Below, in pieces: positions 1 through 6,375 of a stretch of 6,567 nucleotides of DNA. The translations under genes were made by a program, and so were the position numbers. Source of the DNA: an uncultured Bacteroidota bacterium (GTDB lineage: Bacteria > Bacteroidota > Bacteroidia > Bacteroidales > SZUA-534); the NCBI GenBank assembly GCA_937885735.1, contig CALABN010000242.1:1-6567 (forward strand), read 5' to 3'. Every line of letters starts with the position of its first letter. Positions within the stretch are counted from its first letter, which is position 1. The notes below the pieces were generated by a model. That model made no database searches, had not been told where the DNA came from, and saw only the letters and a list, made by a program, of their open reading frames with translations.

Positions 1-360
1 GGTTGAGGACATATCCCAGAAGATAGCGTCCTTTTTGATAACGGGCTCGATGAAGGTCTTGACGTCGCTGATATTCTTGAGGTCGGAAACGTCGCGTATT
101 CTGACCTGCGGTTCGGGAACCTGCAGATGGTCGGAAACGTTGACCTTGGCTATACTGCCGTCGGCATTGAGGTTAACGTAGACCGTCTCGTCCTTTGTAA
201 GTGCAACATCGGCGAGCTTATACTCTTCCTGCTCGTAGTCCTCTTCGTCTATTTCCTTCGGGTTTTCTTCGTCTTTCCCGCAGGCGGTGCATACTCCGAG
301 GAGCATAACAACGGCAAGAAAAAGGCAAAGCAGACATACCAATAATTGTTTTCTCTTCAT
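1..360 (-). CDS. Putative secreted lipoprotein, 3'-truncated at window edge (Clostridia-like)
   Basis: The minus-strand frame from the ATG at 358-360 stays open to base 1, giving 120 residues with no stop. The N-terminus MKRKQ is followed by a hydrophobic stretch (about residues 6-23). Next comes a lipobox-like VCTAC with Cys27 as the likely lipidated residue, although Cys at -3 is atypical. An acidic linker (30-47) follows. The visible domain has a KDETVYVNLNADGS motif (57-69) and an NVSDHL motif (74-79). From memory this resembles exported proteins of unknown function in Clostridia, so the product is inferred as a cell-surface lipoprotein without assigned activity. The start is secured by a strong Shine-Dalgarno sequence ten bases upstream, a Firmicute trait unlike the dcw genes next door. 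The gene probably does not belong to the same genome as its neighbour ftsZ. Confidence 0.72.
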   Translation of the reverse strand, partial: MKRKQLLVCLLCLFLAVVMLLGVCTACGKDEENPKEIDEEDYEQEEYKLADVALTKDETVYVNLNADGSIAKVNVSDHLQVPEPQVRIRDVSDLKNISDVKTFIEPVIKKDAIFWDMSST

Positions 361-370
361 CTTATTTTTT

Positions 371-377
371 CCCTCCT
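371..377 (-). promoter_or_regulatory. Strong Shine-Dalgarno site (AGGAGGG) of the lipoprotein gene
   Basis: Minus-strand AGGAGGG lies 10 bases upstream of the ATG at 358-360, an optimal match and spacing. It fixes the start of the lipoprotein gene. The dcw genes in this window have no comparable site, which is expected for Bacteroidetes. No complete promoter can be recognised in the roughly 35 bases between this site and the FtsZ join. Confidence 0.85.
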
Positions 378-390
378 AGAAAATATGTTT

Positions 391-798
391 TTAATATAAA
401 ACCAAATCATAATTTTGTGCCTTTGCCTGTTGTGCAATTACAGGTGCCGCACCTGTACCTGTGCCACCACCCATACCTGCAGTCACGAACACCATTTTTG
501 CATTGTGCGACAGCATTTCAGCAATGTCGTCGTAACTCTCACGAGCCGCTTCACGTCCCTGATTAGGTTCGTTGCCTGCTCCCAATCCTTGTGTAAGGGT
601 GACACCTAACTGAATCTTGTTTGCTATAGGACTGTTGGTAAGTGCCTGTTCATCAGTGTTGCATATTACAAAATCGACACCATTGATGCCTTTGTTGAAC
701 ATATGGTTGACAGCGTTTCCGCCACTGCCACCTACGCCTATCACTTTAATAATGTTTGAGTTGCCTTTTGGCAAATCGAAATTCATCAATCCTTCCAT
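391..798 (-). CDS. ftsZ: Cell division protein FtsZ, N-terminal part only (3' end lost at a sequence join)
   Basis: FtsZ is the tubulin-like GTPase that polymerises into the division ring at midcell. Numbering from the ATG at 796-798, the fragment shows the nucleotide-binding loops in order: [11 protein letters not shown] (21-31), CNTDEQAL (46-53), [15 protein letters not shown] (71-85) and the tubulin signature GGGTGTG (110-116). It matches the family to about residue 128 (AQQAKAQ) and then ends in an unrelated NYDLVLY and a TAA at 391-393. The rest of the GTPase domain, the T7 synergy loop and the FtsA-binding C-terminal tail are absent, leaving 135 residues of the 400 or more normal for Bacteroidetes. 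An in-frame ATG at 829-831 overlaps the end of ftsA. The start at 798 is preferred because [12 protein letters not shown] resembles family N-termini and follows an AT-rich leader. The identity is certain. The truncation is most likely artefactual. Confidence 0.95.
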   Translation of the reverse strand: MEGLMNFDLPKGNSNIIKVIGVGGSGGNAVNHMFNKGINGVDFVICNTDEQALTNSPIANKIQLGVTLTQGLGAGNEPNQGREAARESYDDIAEMLSHNAKMVFVTAGMGGGTGTGAAPVIAQQAKAQNYDLVLY

Positions 799-817
799 AG
801 TTATATTTTTTGTTAGG

Positions 818-2182
818 TTAATATTCATCATCTACGTCGTCAGTGAACCAGTTGAGCACCGAACCGACTTTTTTCTGTATTTTCTCCAGGTTTGAACCTT
901 TTTTCTCCGATTTCCTGTTCTCCTTGAGGTCGTCAACAAAGTTGTCTTTGTCCGCAACCTTTTCTTCGACTTTTGGCTCTTCAGCGTCCTGTTTCTTGAA
1001 CTCCACGCTCATTCCGTCGATAAGCGAATTGTCGAGTGCCATTTTGAGCAAGCCAATTGAGGTTGAGTTGCTCGGCAGCGTTGTGACAGATTCTATCTTG
1101 CTAATGATACGTTGATTTGGAACGCCGACGCGAATTTCATAGCCAGTACGGACGGCAAATAGTTGAACAAGATGGCGTAGCATTGCGCCACCGCCAGTTA
1201 TCACGATGCCACCGCCGAGTTTCTTGTTTGCGCCCGAAGCATCTAAATGGAACTTGATGGTAGCTATTATCTCATCAACACGTGCATTTATTATTTTTGC
1301 AAGCATTGTGAGCGATATCTCTTTGGGTTTCAGGCCGCTTGAGCCAGGTATGGATACAGCCTTGTTGGCCATATCGGGTGTAGGGATGGCAGCGCCATAT
1401 TGTACCTTAAGGTTTTCAGCCAGACGTTCAAGAATTCCGCATCCTTCCTTAATGTCGTTTGTTATGATGTTTCCGCCAACAGGAATCACTTCGGTATGGA
1501 ATATTTGGCTGTCCTTGAAAATGGCAAGGTCGGTTGTGCCGCCACCAATGTCGACAAGTGCCACACCAAGTTCCTTGTCGTCGGGCGTCAGCACAGCTGT
1601 CGCCGAAGCCAGAGGCTCCAGTATCAAGCGCTTTACAGTGATTCCATTCTTCTCGACACAACGGCGAAGGTTGTTGGCTGCCGCAGTCTGTCCGAACACT
1701 ATGTGGTAGTCGCCCGATATCTGCTTGCCGCTGATGCCTATTGGGTTTGTAATCTCGTTCTCATTGTCAACCTTGTAACTTTGAGGCAGGATATGAAGCA
1801 CCTCTTCACCCATTTCGGTAGGGACGTCGCGCATCTGGTTAATCAAATCCTGAATGTCGTCTTCAGAGATGGGCTCGCTTTGTGAATTGCGGTTCAAAGT
1901 TTGCGTAAAGCGCTGACTGCGAATATGCTGGCCTGCAATTCCAACATAGGCTTCGGTTATTTTGTAGCCCGATGTTTCTTCGGCTTTGGCCACTGCGGTC
2001 TTTATTGCATCAATGGTCAACTCAATGTTGAGCACTGCGCCACGACGAACGCCTTTGGATTCAGTGCGTCCGTAACCGATTATTTCGATTGCGCCGTCTT
2101 CACTCTTGCGACCTACAAGCACTACCACTTTGGTGGTGCCCACGTCGATAGCCGCTACGATGTTCTTGTCCTGCTGTTCCAT
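818..2182 (-). CDS. ftsA: Cell division protein FtsA
   Basis: FtsA is an actin-like ATPase that tethers FtsZ filaments to the cytoplasmic membrane and recruits later divisome proteins. The 454-residue product is complete. It has the phosphate-1 loop [14 protein letters not shown] (11-24), the FtsA-specific 1C region (roughly 90-170), the phosphate-2 loop [12 protein letters not shown] (211-222) and the adenosine motif [12 protein letters not shown] (327-338). After about residue 395 comes a charged, low-conservation linker of about 35 residues. It ends in an amphipathic segment (about 431-446, [14 protein letters not shown]), the likely membrane-targeting helix, and an acidic tail DDVDDEY. 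The linker makes it somewhat longer than the E. coli protein (about 420 residues). The ATG start lies two bases after the ftsQ stop, so translation is probably coupled. ftsZ follows immediately, as usual. No frameshift or missing motif was seen. Confidence 0.97.
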   Translation of the reverse strand: MEQQDKNIVAAIDVGTTKVVVLVGRKSEDGAIEIIGYGRTESKGVRRGAVLNIELTIDAIKTAVAKAEETSGYKITEAYVGIAGQHIRSQRFTQTLNRNSQSEPISEDDIQDLINQMRDVPTEMGEEVLHILPQSYKVDNENEITNPIGISGKQISGDYHIVFGQTAAANNLRRCVEKNGITVKRLILEPLASATAVLTPDDKELGVALVDIGGGTTDLAIFKDSQIFHTEVIPVGGNIITNDIKEGCGILERLAENLKVQYGAAIPTPDMANKAVSIPGSSGLKPKEISLTMLAKIINARVDEIIATIKFHLDASGANKKLGGGIVITGGGAMLRHLVQLFAVRTGYEIRVGVPNQRIISKIESVTTLPSNSTSIGLLKMALDNSLIDGMSVEFKKQDAEEPKVEEKVADKDNFVDDLKENRKSEKKGSNLEKIQKKVGSVLNWFTDDVDDEY

Positions 2183-2184
2183 AT

Positions 2185-2988
2185 CTATATCCTTTTAGTA
2201 CATACTATTTGATTCTTGAATTTAAGGTTGATGGTCTTGTATTTGTTCCAACCGTACTTTGAGAGCCCCTGCTTGTAGAAAGCCTGCAGATTCTCGAATT
2301 TCTCGTGCATATCGTCCACCGAGCCAAGAATGATGGTGTGGTTGCCGACGCGTGGCACAAGTTCTATTTCTTTTTTCTGATTAATGTAGATTTGCTCTAT
2401 CTGCGATTTCCAGAATTTGCTGTCGTTGATGAACTGCACCAGCTTGAACAGATCGGGAAGCAGTTCGCCCGACGACTTGTCGGCCTTGACTTGCGCCCTC
2501 AAAAGGTTCTCGCCTACGTGGTCCATATACGGCTCGTTAAGATTGCCGTTCACAATTATTACGTGTGCTGTGTACTTCTTGCTCAATGGCATCACCTGGC
2601 CGTTGGCGTCAATGTAGTAACTGTCGCCGTTAGGGTTTATTATTCTCATCACAGGCTGGCGTTGTTCCACATTCACGCCTATTTCGCCAAAAACCGTGCG
2701 ATAGACTTCAGCACTTCGAATCGACTTGTTGTTGTGAAGCAGAACATCTTCAATATTGTGAAGATTGACAGAGTCGATGAGTGTGCCCACAAGTTTGATG
2801 TTCTCTTTTTCAAACACTTGAGTCACGTCCGATTCCGAGATGAACTTGTTGTGCGAGTTGTCGCTGATGTGCACAGAGATAGCGCTGACACGCACTGCCT
2901 TGCTTGCGTTGCACGCAAGAGCGACCGTGGTGGCCAAGGTGCCAACCAGAAGCACCCATATTGACGCTATCTTTATTTTACTTTTCAT
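2185..2988 (-). CDS. ftsQ: Cell division protein FtsQ (Bacteroidetes type)
   Basis: FtsQ/DivIB is a bitopic membrane protein of the divisome linking cytoplasmic and periplasmic division proteins. The 267-residue product has a short basic N-terminus (MKSKIK), one membrane segment (about 7-26) and a periplasmic domain. That domain opens with a POTRA-like region (about 33-110, including FISESDVTQVF). It is followed by the conserved block EQRQPVMRIINPNGDSYYID (108-127) and VMPLSKKYTAHVIIVNG (132-148). Near the C-terminus, KFWKSQIEQIYI (191-202), VPRVGNHTIILG (211-222) and YGWNKYKTINLKF (245-257) match what I recall of Bacteroides FtsQ. FtsQ is poorly conserved between phyla, so this similarity is good evidence that the block is from Bacteroidetes. 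The gene lies 6 bases after murC and 2 bases before ftsA. The stop is TAG. Confidence 0.95.
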   Translation of the reverse strand: MKSKIKIASIWVLLVGTLATTVALACNASKAVRVSAISVHISDNSHNKFISESDVTQVFEKENIKLVGTLIDSVNLHNIEDVLLHNNKSIRSAEVYRTVFGEIGVNVEQRQPVMRIINPNGDSYYIDANGQVMPLSKKYTAHVIIVNGNLNEPYMDHVGENLLRAQVKADKSSGELLPDLFKLVQFINDSKFWKSQIEQIYINQKKEIELVPRVGNHTIILGSVDDMHEKFENLQAFYKQGLSKYGWNKYKTINLKFKNQIVCTKRI

Positions 2989-2994
2989 CAGTTT

Positions 2995-4380
2995 CTACTT
3001 TTCTGCAATCATTGCCTGGTGTATAGGTTCAATAAGCGTGTCAATGTTTCCCGCTCCCATTGTCAGCAATACGCCCGACTTTATTTTCACGGCCTCTTTT
3101 TGCAGTTTGCTGAACGGGCATACCATTTTGTTTGCAAGCTTCATCTTGTTAAGAATCAGTTCGCTTGTCACACCCTCGATAGGCAGTTCGCGAGCTGGAT
3201 ATATGTCAGTTATTATCACGCGGTCGGCCATATCGAGTGCAGCCGCAAACTCGTCGGCAAAATCGCGTGTGCGAGTGTACAGGTGAGGCTGGAACATTAC
3301 GGTAATTTCCTTCCCTGGATAGAAATCGCGCACCGACCGAAGGCAAGCCTTTATCTCTTCAGGGTGATGCGCATAGTCGTCGATGAAAACCAGGTCGCTG
3401 TTCTTGAACCTGATGTCGAATCTGCGGCGCACACCAGCATAGCAGGCAAGGCCGTTCCTTATCTCACTTTCCGATGCGCCTGCCAACATTGCCACTGCTG
3501 TAGCGCCGACAGCGTTCTCCACATTGTAGAGAGCTGGCATACCCAGCACCACGTTGTCGATTGTGCCGTTAGGCGTCACAATGTCGAACACATATTCGCC
3601 ATTTTCAATGTGTATGTTCCTTGCGTAGAAGTCGGCTTCAGAGTCGAGCGCGTATGAGTAGTATTTCACGTTATGGTTGACCTCGTGCGACAGGTTGACA
3701 CCTTTCTTTATTATCACCACTCCGTCGTCCTTGACTTGCTGTACAAATTGAGCGAAAGCCTTTTCCACTTCGGACTTGTTGCCGTAAATGTCGAGGTGGT
3801 CGGCGTCCATAGCGCTTATAAGGGCAATGTGAGGATAGAGCGTCAGAAACGAACGGTCGAACTCATCAGCCTCTATCACAACCCAAGGCGATTCAGGCTT
3901 GATTACCACGTTGGTGTTGAAATTCTTGCTGACTCCGCCAAGGAATGCGTTGACGCCCACTTGTGTCTGGTCGAGTATGCAGGTCGCCATTGTCGAAATT
4001 GAAGTCTTTCCGTGAGTTCCTGCAACACAGGCAGCGTAACTGTCTTGTGCGATGATGCCAAGCGCCACCGAGCGTTTCACAACGTCGTAGCCGTTATTCC
4101 TGAAGTATTTTAGAATGCTGCTGTCGACGGGAATGGCGGGTGTATATACCACCAAAACCTTGTCTGCGTTGGCCTTGAAGTCGTCAGGAATGCATTCGTC
4201 ATTGTCGGTGAATGTTATTTTGGCGCCGTCGGCTTCCAAACGGTTTGTTATGTCGGACGACGAGCGGTCGTATCCGCCGATAATGTAGCCAGTGTGCGAG
4301 AACCAGCGGGCAAGGGCGCTCATACCAATTCCGCCAATACCTACAAAAAACGCTTTATTGTAATCGGTCAGTTTTTTCAT
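2995..4380 (-). CDS. murC: UDP-N-acetylmuramate--L-alanine ligase MurC
   Basis: MurC is the cytoplasmic ATP-dependent ligase that adds L-alanine to UDP-N-acetylmuramate, the first step of stem-peptide assembly in peptidoglycan synthesis. The complete 461-residue protein shows the Rossmann UDP-binding motif GIGGIGMSALA (14-24) and the Mur ligase ATP loop GTHGKTS (121-127). The metal-binding and catalytic segment EADEFDRSF (170-178) and DADHLDIYG (192-200) follow. The central-domain helix ALYNVENAVGA (283-293), the C-terminal-domain motif DDYAHHPEEI (334-343) and QPHLYTRTRDF (364-374) complete the set. The length fits the family. The ATG start overlaps the murG stop by four bases (ATGA), indicating translational coupling. 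ftsQ follows after 6 bases. All expected catalytic motifs are present, so the enzyme should be functional. Confidence 0.97.
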   Translation of the reverse strand: MKKLTDYNKAFFVGIGGIGMSALARWFSHTGYIIGGYDRSSSDITNRLEADGAKITFTDNDECIPDDFKANADKVLVVYTPAIPVDSSILKYFRNNGYDVVKRSVALGIIAQDSYAACVAGTHGKTSISTMATCILDQTQVGVNAFLGGVSKNFNTNVVIKPESPWVVIEADEFDRSFLTLYPHIALISAMDADHLDIYGNKSEVEKAFAQFVQQVKDDGVVIIKKGVNLSHEVNHNVKYYSYALDSEADFYARNIHIENGEYVFDIVTPNGTIDNVVLGMPALYNVENAVGATAVAMLAGASESEIRNGLACYAGVRRRFDIRFKNSDLVFIDDYAHHPEEIKACLRSVRDFYPGKEITVMFQPHLYTRTRDFADEFAAALDMADRVIITDIYPARELPIEGVTSELILNKMKLANKMVCPFSKLQKEAVKIKSGVLLTMGAGNIDTLIEPIHQAMIAEK

Positions 4381-5474
4381 AGAGCAATCTTCAATACTTC
4401 TTTACAGATTATTTCATCGGCATTTGGCAATGCCATTTTCTTAATGTTGATGCGCAGACGCACTTGCTGCTCGTCCTGTTCAAGCAGTTGCACCGCTTGA
4501 GGCACAAGTGTGTTAGGCGCATCCTTGTCGGTAACCATTAATGCGGCGTTGTTCTTGACAAGGGCAAGCGCATTCTTTGTCTGGTGGTCTTCAGCCACAT
4601 TTGGGCTCGGCACCAGAATTACAGGCTTGCCTACAAGACAAAGTTCAGATATTGTTCCAGCGCCAGCACGCGAAATGATGGCGTCGGCCACCGAGTAAGC
4701 GTAGTCCATACGGTTTATGAATGGATATACGTGAATGTTCTTGCTGTTATACTGCGATGCCTCCTCAATGGCGCGGTCGTAGTAGTATTTGCCAGTTTGC
4801 CATATCACCTGAATCTTCTTGCGGATAAGAATGTCGAGGTTGTTGCCGATGCACTCGTTGATGGTGCGTGCTCCAAGGCTTCCGCCAATCACGAGCAGTG
4901 TCTTCATATTGTTACCTTGAGTCAGGTTGAAGAAATTGTAGGCTTCAGGTGTGTTGAACTTGATGTCCTGCAAATCCTGGCGCACAGGGTTGCCTGTCAT
5001 TATTATCTTGTCGGCGGGGAAGAAACGCTCCATTCCTTCGTATGCCACGCAGATACGTTTTGCACGTTTGGCGAGCAGCTTGTTGGTGAGTCCTGCATAT
5101 CCGTTTTGTTCCTGGATAAGTGTCGGAACACCCATTTTTTGTGCAGTGTATAGCAGTGGGCCGCTTGCGTAGCCTCCAACGCCTACCACTGCATTGGGCT
5201 TGAATTCCTTGATGATGCTCCTGCACTTGAATATGCTCACGAACAGTTTAGGCAGGAACAGTATGTTTTTGCTTATTGAGCCACGTTGCAGACCTGAAAT
5301 GGGAAGTCCTACAATCTTGAATCCAGCAGCAGGCACTTTCTCCATTTCCATTCTGTTGTGCGCTCCCACAAACAGTATGTCGGCATTAGGTTCTTGTCGC
5401 TTGATGGCCTTTGCAATTGAGATGGCGGGGAAGATGTGCCCGCCTGTGCCGCCTCCTCCAATTAGTACTTTCAT
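4377..5474 (-). CDS. murG: MurG, lipid II synthase (UDP-GlcNAc:lipid I N-acetylglucosaminyltransferase)
   Basis: MurG is a GT-B glycosyltransferase on the inner face of the cytoplasmic membrane. It transfers GlcNAc from UDP-GlcNAc to lipid I, giving lipid II. From the ATG at 5472-5474 the product is 365 residues. The N-terminal lipid I-binding domain has GGGGTGGHIFPA (6-17, with His13), GVGGYASGP (98-106) and QEQNGYAGLTNK (121-132). The C-terminal donor-binding domain has VIGGSLGAR (195-203), SRAGAGTISE (268-277) and PNVAEDHQTKNA (291-302), matching the family glycine loops and ribose/diphosphate contacts. A TTG three codons upstream (5481-5483) is also in frame. The ATG is preferred because it places the conserved glycine loop close to the N-terminus, as in homologues. 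The stop overlaps murC by four bases. In Bacteroidetes ftsW usually sits directly upstream, and it is not seen here. Confidence 0.96.
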   Translation of the reverse strand: MKVLIGGGGTGGHIFPAISIAKAIKRQEPNADILFVGAHNRMEMEKVPAAGFKIVGLPISGLQRGSISKNILFLPKLFVSIFKCRSIIKEFKPNAVVGVGGYASGPLLYTAQKMGVPTLIQEQNGYAGLTNKLLAKRAKRICVAYEGMERFFPADKIIMTGNPVRQDLQDIKFNTPEAYNFFNLTQGNNMKTLLVIGGSLGARTINECIGNNLDILIRKKIQVIWQTGKYYYDRAIEEASQYNSKNIHVYPFINRMDYAYSVADAIISRAGAGTISELCLVGKPVILVPSPNVAEDHQTKNALALVKNNAALMVTDKDAPNTLVPQAVQLLEQDEQQVRLRINIKKMALPNADEIICKEVLKIAL

Positions 5475-5483
5475 ATCAATCAA

Positions 5484-5675
5484 TAATTATTGTTGAGGAA
5501 TCTTAATCGCGCGTTGCGCGGCTGTTGATCCTTTGTTGTTTTGCTGCTAGGCATTCTATCCCGCTATGAACGGGAAATCCTTTATCTCTTCTTGCTGAAT
5601 TTTTTAAAATACTTGCCATCGCTCTCAAATGGATTGCAGATAAGTTAAATATATTTGGCTGGAGTGGAATATTTT
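5484..5675. other. Intergenic stretch upstream of murG with two short perfect hairpins; no ftsW end
   Basis: No recognisable gene lies here. Two perfect small inverted repeats are visible: CGCGC-GTT-GCGCG at 5508-5520 and TCCCG-CTATGAA-CGGGA at 5559-5575. Neither is followed by a T-run, so they are not typical terminators. The stretch is open in more than one frame. On the minus strand ATG 5617-5619 to TAA 5503-5505 would encode 38 residues (MASILKNSARRDKG...). On the plus strand, 5570-5674 is open and ends in FGWSGIF, but has no good start. No frame carries FtsW features, although ftsW is the usual neighbour. It could be leader or promoter DNA of murG or a dispersed intergenic repeat. I cannot decide between these. 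Confidence 0.4.
5503..5619 (-). CDS. Possible 38-residue small ORF upstream of murG (doubtful)
   Basis: The frame runs from an ATG at 5617-5619 to a TAA at 5503-5505, ending 28 bases before the murG ATG on the same strand. The product is short and basic (MASILKNSARRDKG... ending INSRATRD), with no membrane segment and no motif that I can assign. The frame is also open upstream of the ATG to a stop near 5672. Both hairpins of the region lie within it, and the opposite strand is open as well. This may therefore be chance or a repeat element rather than a gene. There is no Shine-Dalgarno sequence, which is uninformative in Bacteroidetes. Confidence 0.2.
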   Translation of the reverse strand: MASILKNSARRDKGFPVHSGIECLAAKQQRINSRATRD

Positions 5676-5679
5676 AAAT

Positions 5680-5721
5680 AAAAAGCACTATTTAAACTTT
5701 GTTGTTTTGATAGTGCTTTTT
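5680..5721 (-). terminator. Rho-independent hairpin terminator, probably bidirectional, overlapping a gene end
   Basis: AAAAAGCACTAT (5680-5691) and ATAGTGCTTTTT (5710-5721) form a perfect 12-bp inverted repeat around an 18-base loop. Read on the minus strand, the hairpin closes the repeat-rich gene and ends in a run of T. On the plus strand the following T-run is longer (5717-5723), so termination in both directions is plausible. The TAG of the gene (5688-5690) lies inside the distal arm, so the last ten or so codons are part of the terminator stem and loop. Confidence 0.7.
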
Positions 5722-6374
5722 TTAATTTTTAAAAAGTAATCATTATCCTCTTGTTTTATTAAAACAAATATATTATAATCAAAATTGGCATTGTAAGCAT
5801 AAACTTCTGTTATTCCAAATATTTCTATTGCTTTTTTTATTCTTTTTCTTGCGTTCCAAATACTAATCTTTTCCATTTTTTTATTTGCTATCTTTTCATA
5901 ATATTTAGGTAATTTATTTTTAAATTTATCCGTAATAATTTTCTTTTCCTGCGCAGTTTTATTATTCCATGTACTTTTTATCTTACATTTGATTTTATTT
6001 CTGTCCTCAGCACTACGATTATTCCACATTTGTCTTAGTTTGTTACTTGTGGTAAGCTTTTCTTGCTCACTACGTTGTTGCTTTTGTAATTTAATCGTTT
6101 GTGAAAATATCTGCTTATCTTTTGTTTCCCAAGTTTGTTTTAATGCTTGTGTTTTATGCTTTTTATGTTCTACACTACTACTATTCCAAGTACTTGCTCT
6201 TTTAGTAATAATTTGTTGTTTTTGTTCTTCGTCTAAGTTATTCCAAGAATCTTTAATTTGTTGTCGAACTTGTGTTAATTTAGATGTATTATCCACTCCA
6301 TATTTTTGTTGGCATGTATTTTTGTAGCAAGCATTCTTTTGTTGTTGTGTCTTGTAAATATTGTGAGTTTTTTG
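5688..6374 (-). CDS. Phage-like protein with KYGVDN motif and W-centred 19-residue repeats, 5'-truncated
   Basis: A GTG at 6294-6296 gives a 202-residue frame, but that codon is the Val of a conserved-looking motif. The frame continues upstream without a start to the argS join, adding 26 residues. This extension reads [13 protein letters not shown], and across the GTG the motif is [18 protein letters not shown]. That resembles the repeated CLEKYGVENPSQ-type motif of many phage endonuclease-associated proteins. Counting from the GTG codon, repeats of about 19 residues begin at Trp18, Trp37, Trp56, Trp91 and Trp110, with a degenerate sixth near 73. The consensus is roughly W-N-N-x-S/T-x-E-x-x-K. 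The units are basic, helical in character and probably bind DNA. The C-terminal 75 residues include [11 protein letters not shown], which weakly recalls the second motif of DEDD exonucleases, but no catalytic set is visible. Composition is far more AT-rich than murG. The function is unknown and phage or mobile origin is inferred. Confidence 0.6.
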   Translation of the reverse strand, partial: QKTHNIYKTQQQKNACYKNTCQQKYGVDNTSKLTQVRQQIKDSWNNLDEEQKQQIITKRASTWNSSSVEHKKHKTQALKQTWETKDKQIFSQTIKLQKQQRSEQEKLTTSNKLRQMWNNRSAEDRNKIKCKIKSTWNNKTAQEKKIITDKFKNKLPKYYEKIANKKMEKISIWNARKRIKKAIEIFGITEVYAYNANFDYNIFVLIKQEDNDYFLKIKKSTIKTTKFK

Positions 6375-6375
6375 T

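Noticed and set aside
127..345. Plus-strand 72-residue frame with a hydrophobic stretch
   Set aside because: It is antisense to the lipoprotein gene. Its hydrophobic run is the complement of the charged region, and it has no ribosome binding site, whereas the minus-strand gene has a perfect one.
391..430. Programmed frameshift or a naturally short FtsZ
   Set aside because: No slippery sequence followed by a continuing FtsZ frame is visible, and none of the remaining sequence to base 1 encodes further FtsZ. The adjacent sequence is a different gene start, so a join explains it better.
1206..1885. Long plus-strand open frames opposite ftsA
   Set aside because: They lie wholly inside ftsA on the other strand, have Cys/Ser/Val-rich shadow-like composition and no domain. 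ftsA is unambiguous.
2305..3657. Plus-strand frames opposite ftsQ and murC (over 200 residues)
   Set aside because: They are His/Val/Cys-rich antisense shadows of well-supported genes, with no recognisable motif.
5900..6300. CRISPR-like array suggested by recurring ATTCCA units
   Set aside because: The recurrences are about 57 bases apart, only a few bases are conserved, and they fall in codon phase. They encode the repeated Trp-Asn of a protein repeat.
5989..6327. Plus-strand Cys/Leu-rich frame that looks like membrane segments
   Set aside because: It is the complement of the Lys/Gln-rich repeat protein, which gives Leu/Phe/Cys codons automatically. The internal repeat structure belongs to the minus strand.
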